A stretch of DNA of 64,000 bases from NCBI GenBank assembly GCA_949316235.1, contig OX438750.1:16246865-16310864 (forward strand), given 5' to 3'. The position numbers were made by a program, and so were the translations under genes. The DNA comes from Oegoconia quadripuncta (taxonomy: Eukaryota; Arthropoda; Insecta; Lepidoptera; Autostichidae). Positions 9,801-17,989 of this stretch are shown piece after piece. Every line of letters begins with the position of its first letter. Positions within the stretch are counted from its first letter, which is position 1. The notes below the pieces were generated by a model. The model saw only the letters and a program-made list of their open reading frames with translations. It had not been told where the DNA came from and made no database searches.

Positions 9801-10103
9801 GCCGGGTGCTGCGGTTGCGCGTCGCCTCTGGGGTACGCCCTAGCCCTATCGCACACAATTCTTGTATCCATGTCATGTTGTAGAGGTTTTGGCAGTGTTT
9901 TATAGCCGGCCGCCTGCCTGACGCCAACCCTCTTTGGGAATGCTGTTGCTGGTGACATCCCTCACCATGCGGGTGCCCCTAGGTGCTTGGTGGTATGCAC
10001 CGGGCCTGTCTTTCCCTTTGCCGGTTTCTACGACACCCCGGATTGCGATGGGGCTGGCACATTCTACGTTTTTCTTTCACTCCCAGGCCAGCATGGAAGA
10101 ATA
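6846..10103 (-). mobile_element. full-length RTE-clade non-LTR retrotransposon
   Basis: The element is about 3.26 kb. It has a 5' untranslated region of about 145 bp, one long open frame and a very short 3' untranslated region ending GGAAAATGATG. This is the layout of RTE elements, which often end in short ATG-type repeats. It is bounded by 14-bp perfect direct repeats. The intact frame and identical target duplications argue for a recent insertion, and the element may still be competent. It lies in the opposite orientation to its LINE-G host copy. Confidence 0.92.
6872..9958 (-). CDS. RTE endonuclease/reverse transcriptase polyprotein
   Basis: One uninterrupted frame of 1028 residues. An N-terminal region of about 75 residues of unclear role is followed by an exonuclease-endonuclease-phosphatase domain, about 78-315. 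It shows SWNVG (82-86), QETKW (110-114), GGDFNGHVG (214-222), IDY (282-284) and TQHRLL (308-313). The reverse transcriptase follows, about 540-860, with NNYRGIKL (617-624), GFMPGRGTTDA (652-662), FIDLEKAYD (684-692), LHQGSALSP (743-751) and the catalytic FADD (775-778). After FRYLGSLLQNDG (841-852) comes the usual C-terminal extension with AWFGHIMRR. All expected catalytic residues are present. The chosen ATG is the first after an in-frame TGA two codons upstream. In this family the endonuclease nicks the target and the reverse transcriptase copies the RNA from the nick. Opposite-strand frames here are shadows. Confidence 0.95.
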   Translation of the reverse strand: MSPATAFPKRVGVRQAAGYKTLPKPLQHDMDTRIVCDRARAYPRGDAQPQHPADAKNGQGLLHQGRMQRKKRVQDVRLRFVSWNVGTMTGRGRELADLLERRRINVACLQETKWKGTKARDIGVGYKFFYCGSDGKRNGVGVALDNEMKECVTDVKRVNDRLISVKLLLGNKVMNVISVYAPQTGCNDVVKEKFWEEFDAVMMEIPQDEDVYIGGDFNGHVGRINGGYERVHGGWGFGNRNKDGENLLQMATAFDLAIVNTFFKKRDQHLITYSSGNNTTQIDYFLLRRNTLRIVKDCKVVPGEALVTQHRLLVLEVKIKVQVSSNKPKPPPKIKWYMLEKDEYAGEFRTRVVDKMLEMNDMEGKSVNECWNEMATCMRCTARDVFGETKGKGKIDKETWWWNEEVQNVLKEKKKAFREWQKVDERDTVLKEEKKIRYTESKRNSKKAVAIARAKVQNKLYQRLESPQGQKDLYRLAKAREKKARDIVHVKCIKDEEGKVLTNEEDIRKRWKWYFERLMNEENDWSGEVEDCPTNVGVVQEVTVDEVKKAVQSMKTGKAVGPDGIPVEVWKLLKADGWMWLTLFFNKLLQQEVIPEEWCNSFLVPIFKNKGDVQNCNNYRGIKLMSHSMKIWEKVIARRLREESEVTQNQFGFMPGRGTTDATFALRQLCEKYKRAHKNLHMVFIDLEKAYDRVPRKVLWWALKEKRVPGKYMRLVRSMYSRAGTQVRSEAGITNRFDVAVGLHQGSALSPYLFLLIMDALTSNIQEEAPWCMLFADDVVLVGENATEVQSRLEKWRERLESVGLKISRTKTEHLFCDFGGPSSFSNIALSGELLPICSNFRYLGSLLQNDGNIDQDVRNRINAGWMKWRQVSGTTCDPRMPLKLKGKIYKTIIRPVTMYGSECWAMKETDESRMHVAEMRMLRWMCGVTRMDKIRNEYIRGSLKVAPITEKLRSNRLAWFGHIMRRDEGHVTRRVLSMNVEGYRGRGRPKKVWVDCVRNDMYVKGVSTEMTADRGEWKRMTCCADPT

Positions 10104-10117
10104 TGTATACTTTTAAT
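10104..10117. repeat. target site duplication, right copy
   Basis: TGTATACTTTTAAT is identical to 6832-6845 and lies directly beyond the 5' end of the RTE. Seventeen bases further on, the same 14 bases occur again (10135-10148), so the target area itself contains a small repeat. Confidence 0.9.
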
Positions 10118-10345
10118 TGTAATAAAAAAACAAATGTATACTTTTAATATTATAAAAAAAATCCTGTGGGTTTCTTGCGCCGCTTCTTTTCCCACAGATG
10201 ATTTCCCTTTCCGAAGCGGTGGTAGCTTGGACATACTGACTGACCGAAAAATGCTTAAGCTCTATTTTTATTTCACTAGATTTAAATTGACATTCAACAA
10301 ATGATATCATGTATCTTACGTTGAAATAAATGCTTGAAGTTTTTA
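10118..10345 (+). mobile_element. LINE-G 3' untranslated region, right of the RTE
   Basis: Shares GCTTCTTTTCCCACAGATGA, GGTGGTAG, TAAATTGACATTCAACA and TTGAAATAAATGCTTGA with 11996-12235. Part of it recurs at 17723-17800. It continues the copy begun at 6650 once the RTE is removed. The AATAAATGCTTGAAG end is where the original LINE-G transcript would have ended. Confidence 0.75.
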
Positions 10346-10593
10346 AGTTTGGTTTTGTTTTTATTTTTGCGTAGAAAAAATATGTTTATGTTACCAGACC
10401 CTTCAACTACTTGAATGCAGACTGGACAATCTGGCAAGGAGGTGGTTAATTCTTGGTATATATTTTTTTAATTCGACAAACGACTTAATTGCAGACCGAG
10501 TAATCCGGCAGAGACTTGATTAATTCGTGGGTAAAGTTTCTTTTAAAAAAGTTTACCGTATGTCGTTTCTTCCCAGAATACGTTCCTTATTAG

Positions 10594-10756
10594 CGACAAT
10601 GGTGTGGATTCGGATGTAGACCAATTAAACTAAACTAAAACCAGTTTTGGAGTGGCGCCGTCGCTCGTACTGTTCCAGGGAGAAAGAGACAGTAGTACTT
10701 TAAAACTGGTTTTAGTTTCGTTTAGTTGGTTTATATCTGAATCGACACCACTATCG
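10594..10756. mobile_element. foldback MITE, about 163 bp
   Basis: The arms at about 10594-10650 and 10703-10756 are inverted copies. CGACAATGGTGTGGATTCGG on the left pairs with the reverse complement CGATAGTGGTGTCGATTCAG on the right. AAACTAAAACCAGTTTT is shared near the inner ends. The arms surround a GC-richer loop (GGCGCCGTCGC). There is no coding capacity, as expected for a non-autonomous DNA element. I could not define a target duplication. Confidence 0.78.
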
Positions 10757-10956
10757 AATAATACAGTAGTAATACAGTAGGTATTTCTTTTTTCAAAATT
10801 AACGGGTTCGATAGGAATATTGATTTTTCAAAAATCCAACGCTGCAGTTTTAGTTTTCATCAAAATCGAGTCCGAGACTCTTTTAAGTACTTTTCGCTAT
10901 TCCTTGTAGTTCCGGATTGGGCCATCTACGTCCACTTGAAAATTCAATCTGTATAA

Positions 10957-11228
10957 AAAATAATAATAACAAATATTCATGGACATAAACAATGCCATTC
11001 AGTTCCACACTAAACAACTAGGCTTGTGTTGTGGTTACCAGCTGGTTGATATACCTACTACACAAATATTTTTTTTTGTAAATAAATAATTATTTTAAAT
11101 GAAAACATCCATAACTCGCGTACACGTGTCCGTGTTCATCATACAAACAGAGGCCTCCAGCGGGATTCGAACCCGCGACGTTTTAGTATATAGTGGTCAG
11201 AGTTTCTAACCACAACACCAAACAGGTC
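10957..11228 (-). repeat. SINE-C copy
   Basis: On the minus strand the head is GACCTGTTTGGTGTTGTGG with an intact B box GGTTCGAATCC (seen as GGATTCGAACC near 11163). The core and the AAGCCTAGTTG tail (here with a ACAACACAAG variant) follow. The block TGGAACTGAATGGC at the tail is retained, unlike the 2366 copy. Several substitutions separate it from the 46705 copy. Confidence 0.88.
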
Positions 11229-11824
11229 ATAAATTATGTATATAGGTATAGCTCCAAAAAGACGTTTTAATGGGGGCAACATAAATTGCGGTTATACGTG
11301 TAGGTATATAGTGTTGTAATGAGATGAGCCCTGAGTATCCTCCGTCGACCTCATTAAACCTCTCCACATCGCCCTAATGAATGTGACGTCACTAATTACA
11401 GAGGGCACGGAAAAATCCAATCCACACGCACACACGCCATTATCCTAGACGTAATTCCCTTAAGAAATAAGAGATGATTACAAGATGTCTTCAGTCGATT
11501 TCTTAAGCCTGTTTTCAGAGTAGAGCCAGTACCGTACTCCTGGAAATGTCCAGAATAAATAAATATATGCAGCTGAACATAGAACCTCCTTCTTTTTGAT
11601 TAAAGTCTGTAAAAAGCACCAATTTTTGGATATCACCGAGTGACAATATATCACCAGCGGGGCTTGATGCCATTGGGAAACTATTGAGTCTCTCTAATGA
11701 CACGAGGTTGGGGCTATGCGTCTCCTTTACTCACATAAAGAGCGAAAGTGTTAGTGGGCTTTTATTGTACCTTTCCTAGGCTAGAGCTAAGCTGGAAAAT
11801 GAAACGTGACCGATTTCTAATTAC
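11229..11824. other. unassigned; compact segment at 11330-11490
   Basis: The compact segment is not repeated in the window and includes the palindrome TGACGTCA at 11384-11391, the consensus binding word of CREB/ATF factors. The minus-strand open frame at 11515-11703 has no domain. Nothing here supports a host exon. Confidence 0.3.
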
Positions 11825-11935
11825 TCCTGGCGCAGTCGCATTCGCTATTCGTCTTCGATTAACAAAGTTAGGCAGTGTCTGGCCCGTTTACTCCTCGAAT
11901 GGGTGACCACTACTGTCCCGCGACCACCGTTTTGT
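11825..11935 (+). repeat. 5S rRNA-derived repeat, copy 1
   Basis: The part AACAAAGTTAGGCAGTG through GAATGGGTGACCACT follows the order of insect 5S rRNA, in which GAAGUUAAGCAAC precedes GGAUGGGUGACC. It carries many changes. Upstream it has CTCCTGGCGCAGTCGCATTC, also found (inverted) in the copy at 59087-59192. That extra flank, shared by two separate loci, shows this is a dispersed element and not a stray 5S gene. It lacks the conserved 5' third of 5S rRNA. Confidence 0.72.
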
Positions 11936-11995
11936 AAACCTATTGTTTATACAATAATCTAGCGGAGACGGAGAAAAACCTATACTCCAAAAGAT

Positions 11996-12235
11996 AGTTG
12001 TTTTGTACATTTATTAAAAAAAAATAACAATGATCTTGTTTTTCTTTCGCCACTTCTTTTCCCACAGATGATTTCCCTTTTCGAGCGGCGGTAGTTTGGA
12101 CAAATTGACTGATAGAGAAATGCTTAAGCCCTATTTTTATGTCCAATAGATTTAAATTGACATTCAACATGTCATGTCAACATATCATGTATCTTACATT
12201 GAAATAAATGCTTGAGGTATGAAGTTTGACTGTCT
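11996..12235 (+). mobile_element. LINE-G 3' untranslated region, second copy
   Basis: Matches 10118-10345 over GCCACTTCTTTTCCCACAG, GATTTCCCTTTTCGAGCGG, AAATGCTTAAGC, TAAATTGACATTCAACA and TTGAAATAAATGCTTGAG. It is 5' truncated, with no coding tail. The minus-strand frame at 11940-12170 is a shadow. Confidence 0.75.
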
Positions 12236-12954
12236 TACCAGCGATGCGACTCGGACACAAATTTAGGATAATACATGACAAAGTTTAAATTGTTATATAA
12301 AAAGAAAAAGAGCATTACGATTGCATTTCTAAATTACATTTAAAATAATCCCACGCATTTGTCCCTTACAAATTAAGCATCCCCCTCGGAATATATGCTG
12401 TCTGTTGCTGGTATTGTAAAGTCTTAAAAATGAGAGGACGGAGGAATCTTTAAAAGGGTAGGACTTAAGTGGGGTGCCCCCCTTTGTCCTCATTCGCCCC
12501 CTTAAGGGATGTTACGCGCAAACGCGTTATACGGCCTACTGCCGTCTTATTGTTCCTTGTTTTGGTTCAATATTCCGATGGTGATAAAGGTAGGCAAGGG
12601 TGTTATTTTGCCTAAATTAATTGTAATAAATGCGTTTATAATTTATTGTCATACTCGTAAATGCTGTCATAGTGCAGCTGTACTCAGCTGCTTTTAACAA
12701 CTTGCTGTTTTTAACTCCCGCCGAAAAATATCGGGTGTAATGCAGGGATTTAAATGTCGATAAAAAAGGCATAGTGATATCAAAATTTAACGATAAAAAT
12801 ATCTATTTTTATAATATTAATAAAAAATTATCACGATTTCAAAATAATATCAATAAAAATATCGATAATTATTTAAATGTAGATATTTCTGTTTTTTTTT
12901 TGCACCAATCAGAGAATCCCCGATTGGGCTGCAGACAGTAAATCTGGCAACGTC
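12236..12954. other. unassigned; AT-rich block with ATCGATA words at 12740-12895
   Basis: The block repeatedly uses CGATAAAAATATC-like words in both orientations (TCGATAAAAA, ACGATAAAAATATC, ATATCGATAATT). It gives weak inverted symmetry but no clean arms. The plus open frame at 12509-12697 has no recognisable product. Confidence 0.35.
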
Positions 12955-13112
12955 GCGTTCGCGACAGACCAAACCAGCTGTCAAAAGCTAAATAAACGGA
13001 TTAACCGATTTTCATCAAACATGTCTAAGAAACTATTCCCGAGTTTCATTTTAAATATAAAGAAATAGCACTCAAATCGGACCACGCATTACTGAAATAT
13101 GTTCGGACAAAG
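12955..13112 (+). repeat. dispersed repeat H, copy
   Basis: Contains ACGGATTAACCGATTTTCATC, AAACATGTCTAAGAAACTATT, AATCGGACCACGCATTACT and TTCGGACAAAGAC. These blocks appear in the same order at 20331-20525 and, inverted, at 34272-34465 and 54180-54450. This family is common in Lepidoptera. I cannot say whether it is a DNA element or the end of a LINE. Confidence 0.65.
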
Positions 13113-13117
13113 ACTAG

Positions 13118-13458
13118 ACCGGCTCCGTGGCTCAATGTAAACCACATTGGGTTTACGATTCGGAGGTCGCGAGTTCGATCCCCAGCGGGGTACATGTTTA
13201 AGTACTCGGTTTGGTTGGTGGTAGGGCATTTTAAATGTCCGCCTGGCTAGCTACCCCCATCTTATCTAAATCTGCCGACAAGCAGCAATCTTAATAACAT
13301 TGTTGTGTTCCGGTTGTCAGAGATAAGATAGCCAGTCCCCCAAATGTGTTGGGGTTTCCGGGTCAGTACGCTTCCACCTTCGAACTCATCTTTACTTAAC
13401 ATCAGGTGTGATTGAGTTCAAGTACGAACCCGTCGTGCATAAAAAAATAAAAAAAAAG
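13118..13458 (+). repeat. SINE-A copy, full length
   Basis: The head is CCGGCTCCGTGGCTCAATG, with one change in the B box (CGAGTTCGATCC). The body and tail are complete and end in two A runs separated by a T. It abuts repeat H with only a few bases between. Confidence 0.93.
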
Positions 13459-13761
13459 ACAAATAACAGTCCGGGACTGTTATCGATATATTTACAAATA
13501 TGAAATAACGGATTTAAAAAGTTTTGCAATTGGAATAATTATATATAGTCAGATTTAGGGAAATCCACTTAGGTATTAATATAGTTTCCCTATTTAAGCT
13601 ATACAGCGTGTTTGATGTATATGCGCTTACCCTACTATAGCAAAACTCTCATATGCTGTATCGTATTGGCGGCATGTAACGCCCGTCAATCCTGGTCGCT
13701 AGCTGATCTAGCTATTATTTGTTTGTAGGCTAGCTCGTCTTATCCTCGTCGGTCCCATCAG

Positions 13762-14226
13762 TCATCGCATTGCCTTCACGACGCTGGAAACCCTGTTGCG
13801 GATGGCCATTTTCAGGTTATATTCGCTAATTTTCTTTTTTCCCGCTGCCGCCGTCCTGTTTATTAGTCTGCCTATTATGTCTTCGCTCTCGTCTTTGTAA
13901 TAGGCACAGCATACAGTGTGACGTGACACTGCTACCATAGCGTGTGGGACGCTTTCGTGCAATAGCAGTCTTATTGTTGAGGTCCGCAAAATAATCACCG
14001 TTTTGTACGTCAAACCCTGTGCTTTGTGTATAGTTAGGATGCGAGATCCAGGGCCCTTCTCGTAGCCCAGGTTGGTCAATGACTCCTTTTCAGCCTGGGT
14101 GTGTACCAGGTACAGTGTTTCCGGAAGAGTTTTTGGGATCTGAGTTTCCGAGTACCTCATCAGCTTCAGGGAATATTTTATTAAGGCAAAGGCATGCCGG
14201 GCTTTTAGCTTTGTAATAAGGTACCA
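13762..14226 (-). pseudogene. endogenous viral element: alphavirus-like SF1 helicase fragment
   Basis: An open frame of about 155 codons on the minus strand, bounded upstream by an in-frame TGA. The first ATG gives 132 residues. It contains TIHKAQGLTYKTV (43-55), matching helicase motif V, and HAMVAVSRHT (73-82), matching motif VI with its arginine. Both belong to the superfamily 1 helicase of alphavirus-like positive-strand RNA viruses. The N-terminal Walker motifs I and II and all other replicase domains are absent. In a nuclear repeat-rich setting this reads as an integrated viral relic. The fragment lacks any host-gene context, and the start codon has no special support. It could alternatively be a piece of an unknown transposon that carries such a helicase. 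Confidence 0.7.
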
Positions 14227-14639
14227 TCACTGGTATACAGTCAGTAATTCTACATTTTCGAAGGCTATCTCAACCTCTATTTACTCCTCTATAAGTCACG
14301 TCACCGTACAATTTTCTACAGAACTTTACAAAGAATTTCGTATATCCCGTTCATATAAAACCTTTAACGTATTCTTTAGGTACGATCATTGTCACGCACA
14401 TGGCATCGTTGTTCCATTAAAGAACTATATCGAAACCGTCCTCCATTTAAATACAAAGCACGATATTTGCTCAGATTATTGACTTTATTATCATAGCGAT
14501 AAGGCGCAAACATATTTTTGAAACTGCAAAAATTCAAATATGCGATTAGGGTAGCCAAGATATGTGATTATTCTGAGATTTAACGATTGAAAAATTTGAA
14601 ATTCCGTCGACAATTTTATGTATGAACTTTGAACTGAAA
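14227..14639. other. unassigned stretch beside the viral relic
   Basis: The minus-strand open frame at 14376-14558 has no helicase or replicase motif, so I see no sign that the viral relic extends into it. No recurrent repeat is recognised. Confidence 0.3.
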
Positions 14640-14850
14640 AAAGACTATTTTGGCACCACATTATCACATATTTTTACGCAAAACCTATTTGAAAAGAGTA
14701 ACCCTTGATTTTCTTGTTCGTTCTTCTCTAAGGAGTCACTTTGTGAATGAGCAGTAATGTCAATAATTTTAGATTAAGTTAAAAACGTGACATTTTCGAG
14801 TAATGATTTTATCCCACGAAATAAATATTTTTTGAATTCGAATATGGCGC
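14640..14850 (+). mobile_element. LINE-G variant 3' untranslated region
   Basis: GAGTAACCCTTGATTTTC, TTCGTTCTTCTCTAAGG and TTTGTGAATGAGCAGTAATG match 23370-23475 and, inverted, 57480-57600. In the last of these it lies directly downstream of a LINE-G coding tail. It therefore appears to be the 3' region of a LINE-G subfamily with a UTR different from the one at 10118. The copy ends near CCCACGAAATAAATATTTTT. Confidence 0.6.
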
Positions 14851-15697
14851 CCAACATGGGACATTTTACATTCGATTTAACAATATTCGTTAATTTTGTC
14901 AAAGTATAAGATTTACTACATCAGAGTATGATAAATGAGTAAGCAGCCTGCCTAGTGGAACCTACCTGGAATTTCGTTTTGAAAGACAGGCGTTAATAAA
15001 ATCTTATAGATTCTAAATATATGGTCTTCCTACTCATAATGACATTTATTAGAAGTCGTATTCGGTACATGACAATAATTAAAATCCATGCACGAAGCTC
15101 AGTACCTGCCCGTACCTCGTACGTGCTGCTTTTAGCATATTATTAACTCGGAATTATTGGGTAGTCGAAGAAAAATGTACGGAATTACGTCTTTCAGTTA
15201 GTTACCGATTATTTTGTTGTTTGTATATTGCTCGGGTAAATTGTTTGGTCGGCTTTGTTTGGCTTACTCTGCAGTCTAGTAATGACTGGTTTGGTTTAAT
15301 GTATGCATGTTTGACGACCTTTCACGAACGAAAACCAACTAAAACTGTCATGACTATAGAGTAGTAGAGTCACGAACTTGGAAAACTTCATGAAACGATT
15401 TCTAAAGATTCTTTGAATATTGTCTAAACGAACCATGGTCATATCATGGTATTACGATGTTGGTAACCGCAATTTTTATTGCGTTGCTAACATAAATCTC
15501 TTGTTAGCTGACTAATAATATATTCGTAATTTGATCCTTGACCTAGCTAATTTAAACCTATCCCCCAAACACATTCATCTAACATAGGTTGCCAAGTCTT
15601 AATATTATAAACCTATAATGCTTTCGTTGTAAGTTATCAGATCTCATGAAAAGCCAAGCCGCTAAATCAACGAGGCCTAACTCTATAAGTCCTATCT
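14851..15697. other. unassigned stretch
   Basis: The phrase GAATATGGCGCCCAACATGG near 14836-14860 recalls repeat E but cannot be extended. The remainder is unique within the window and has no open frame of more than 60 codons. Confidence 0.3.
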
Positions 15698-15995
15698 GAT
15701 GATCTGTTTGGTGGAGTAGTTAAAACTCTGACTGCTATACCAAAAGGTCGCGGGTTCGAATCCCGCTAGGGGCATATGTTTCTATGATGAATACAGACAT
15801 GTGTTCCCGAGTTATAGATGTTTTTCATTTATCTACGTATTTATTTACAAAAACAAATGTATTTGTGTAAATTATCAACCATCTGGTACTCATAATGCAA
15901 GTCTAGTTGCTTAGTGTGGAACTAGATGGCGCTGTGTGTACGTACAAATATATTTATTTATTATATTATTATTATATTATTATTATATTATGTCT
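15698..15995 (+). repeat. SINE-C copy with a TTATTA-rich tail
   Basis: The head begins GATGATCTGTTTGGTGGAG with an altered A box, and the B box GGTTCGAATCC is intact near 15754. The full body includes GTGTGGAACTAGATGGCGCT. The copy ends in an expanded run of TATTATTATTA (about 15950-15990), a simple repeat that grew from the usual TATTTATTTATT tail. Confidence 0.9.
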
Positions 15996-16917
15996 ACAAA
16001 TCCTGTAGATAACATGTATCTTGGTCAAAAGTATGCCTTGGCCGTTTCATGAAACCATTGCATGATACAAAATTAGAGACCAGTCGCGTAATTTCTTCCC
16101 TTAAATCAATGGGAGTGTCTATGCGGCGGCCGCAAAACAGGCACAGTAGGCTTTTTGCCCATAATGTAGGATTTGTAGAGTTAGGGCTTGTCTCTTCATG
16201 AGATCTGACAACTTTCTTAACAATTGACTGACGAAAGAATCATAAAAATCCCCCACCTGTTTCTTCTCTAGATCGCCATAACGGAACAAAAGTACATACT
16301 TACATAGACTGATAAATGCATTATCCTTCCTTTGCGTCGCGCGAACATTCTACTCTGGGGAGTCAAACGGAGTTGGTTGTGAATGCGGTAAATGTGTGTC
16401 AAGACTAACTTGCAATATAAAATATTCTTAATTTCATTGGAAGATTGAGGGACTGAGAGGTTCATATACACATGCTAGTATTATATGCAGCATTTTGTTA
16501 GTAAATAGCATATTCACACTTCCAATTATCTTTCTGTCTGTACATTAAAACCCATAAGAACCAATAATTAATTCAAAATTTTCCAATTTCAAAAATTCTT
16601 CTAAAAACGGCATTATTAAAACACCTCTCGTAAAAACTGTCATACACTGGCGCTCCTTGGCACGTGTCCGAGACAGGTGGGGGGAATATTAAGTGGCACT
16701 GGTGTGCTACTGAGGCATACACCTTAATATATATTAATGTGTGGTGGCCAATGGAACTGAATTGGAATACTAATAAGTTGATAATACTTGACTTTTAAAA
16801 TTTCTTGAAGAGTAGGTTATTTTCTCTGACGCGCACAATTGTCTAGTCTAATAAACGGCAATGGTCATAACGGACTGACATAAGATTCATCGCACAGCCC
16901 AAACACTTGGATCGATA
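15991..16917. other. unassigned stretch
   Basis: A NotI word GCGGCCGC lies at about 16123-16130. A segment near 16290-16340 (ACATACTTACATAGACTG, TATCCTTCCTTTGCG) recalls the end of repeat E. The minus frame at 16268-16471 crosses that segment and shows no domain. Confidence 0.3.
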
Positions 16918-17008
16918 TTCATCATCATCATATCAGCTGAAAGATGTCCATTGATGGACAAAGGCCTCGCCCAAAAGATCTCCACAGCGATCGGTCCTGC
17001 GCTACCCG
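16918..17008 (-). mobile_element. LINE-J 3' terminus scrap
   Basis: On the minus strand this encodes the final residues of an RTE-like C-terminus (equivalent to CDRSLWRSF...). It ends in a run of GATGATGATG. The same terminus is seen at 46258-46445 and 48187-48240. The plus open frame at 16944-17198 is its shadow. Confidence 0.75.
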
Positions 17009-17150
17009 CATTTTACAGAAATTTAACAGATATATTTCTTATGTTACTCAGAGGCGCACTAAGAAGGGATTTTTTGAATTTTCACTCCTAAAGAGGTCAA
17101 AGGAGGGGAGAAATTTCAAACAAAAGTCAATACCTCCGGAACCAGAGATA

Positions 17151-17453
17151 ATTTTTTTTTATGCCCAACGGATTGGTACTGACCTCAATCACACCTGATT
17201 TTAAGTGAAGATGAGGTCAAAGGTGGAAGCGTACTGACCCGGAAATCCCAATATATCTGTGACAACCGAATTCTATTAACATTGCTGCTTGCCGGCATAT
17301 TTAGATAAGACGGTGGTAGCTAGCCAGGCGGACATTTATAATGCCCTACCACCAACCAAACCGAGTACTTAAACATGTACCCCGCTGGGGATCGAACCCG
17401 CGACCTCCGAATCGTAAACCCAATGTTGTTTACATTGAGCCACGGAGGCGGTT
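17151..17453 (-). repeat. SINE-A copy with internal deletion
   Basis: The head (at the right) and B box GGTTCGATCC are intact. The stretch equivalent to CCCCCAAATGTGTTGGGG and AGATAGCCAG is lost, shortening the copy to about 303 bp. Its poly-A appears as T at 17152-17161. Confidence 0.92.
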
Positions 17454-17509
17454 TTTGTTTGTATACTAATTTGGTTTGTATACTGTACTATTATGGAAAT
17501 AAGATCACG

Positions 17510-17617
17510 GCCAAACAATATTAGCAAAAAAAGGTTATTATAAAATTTGTTATTACTTGAATGACAAACACGCTTGGTGTACTTCGACCGGTTTCGAAAA
17601 ATTGAATTTTTTTTTAT
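17510..17617 (+). mobile_element. LINE-G coding tail scrap
   Basis: TTAGCAAAAAAAGGTTATTA begins the codons for KKGYYKI, followed by YYLNDKHAW and a stop. This is the same signature as at 6740-6790. It runs into a LINE-K scrap and then into LINE-G 3' sequence at 17723-17800, so LINE-K probably inserted into this copy. Confidence 0.65.
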
Positions 17618-17722
17618 TAAATGGATACCCGCATGACCACAAACTCACCTGATGGTAATGATGAAGTGACATTGTGGTAAACGATGAAGCACGCGATCCT
17701 CATGTTGTTGGATTCAGGAAGG
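17618..17722 (-). mobile_element. LINE-K 3' tail scrap
   Basis: It starts with a T run and contains GACCACAAACTCACCTGATGG, the inverted LINE-K terminus, then TGAAGCACGCGATCC and GTTGGATTCAGGA. It is much shorter and more diverged than 63440-63612. Confidence 0.6.
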
Positions 17723-17800
17723 ACTGATATAAATTGATATTCAACAAATTATATCATACATTTTACATTGAAATAAAGGCTTGAAGTTTGACATTCAGTT
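17723..17800 (+). mobile_element. LINE-G extreme 3' end
   Basis: TAAATTGATATTCAACAAAT and TTGAAATAAAGGCTTGAAG match the ends of the copies at 10345 and 12235. Confidence 0.6.
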
Positions 17801-17989
17801 GTTCAGCATTCAGCATTTTAAAAGCAACGACGTCTGTAAAATAAGGTTATTCGATGATAATGTTGTATAAAAACGTTTAGGGTATTTAAAATGCGCTATA
17901 TTGTTGTTTTCCTCTTCTTTTTACAGTAACTATAAATTGAAAATTTAGCAAAACCCCCGATTTCTCCAGATTACATATTATAATATATT

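Noticed and set aside
11825..11935. Functional 5S rRNA gene
   Set aside because: The 5' third is absent and many conserved positions are changed, and a shared non-5S flank marks it as a dispersed repeat.
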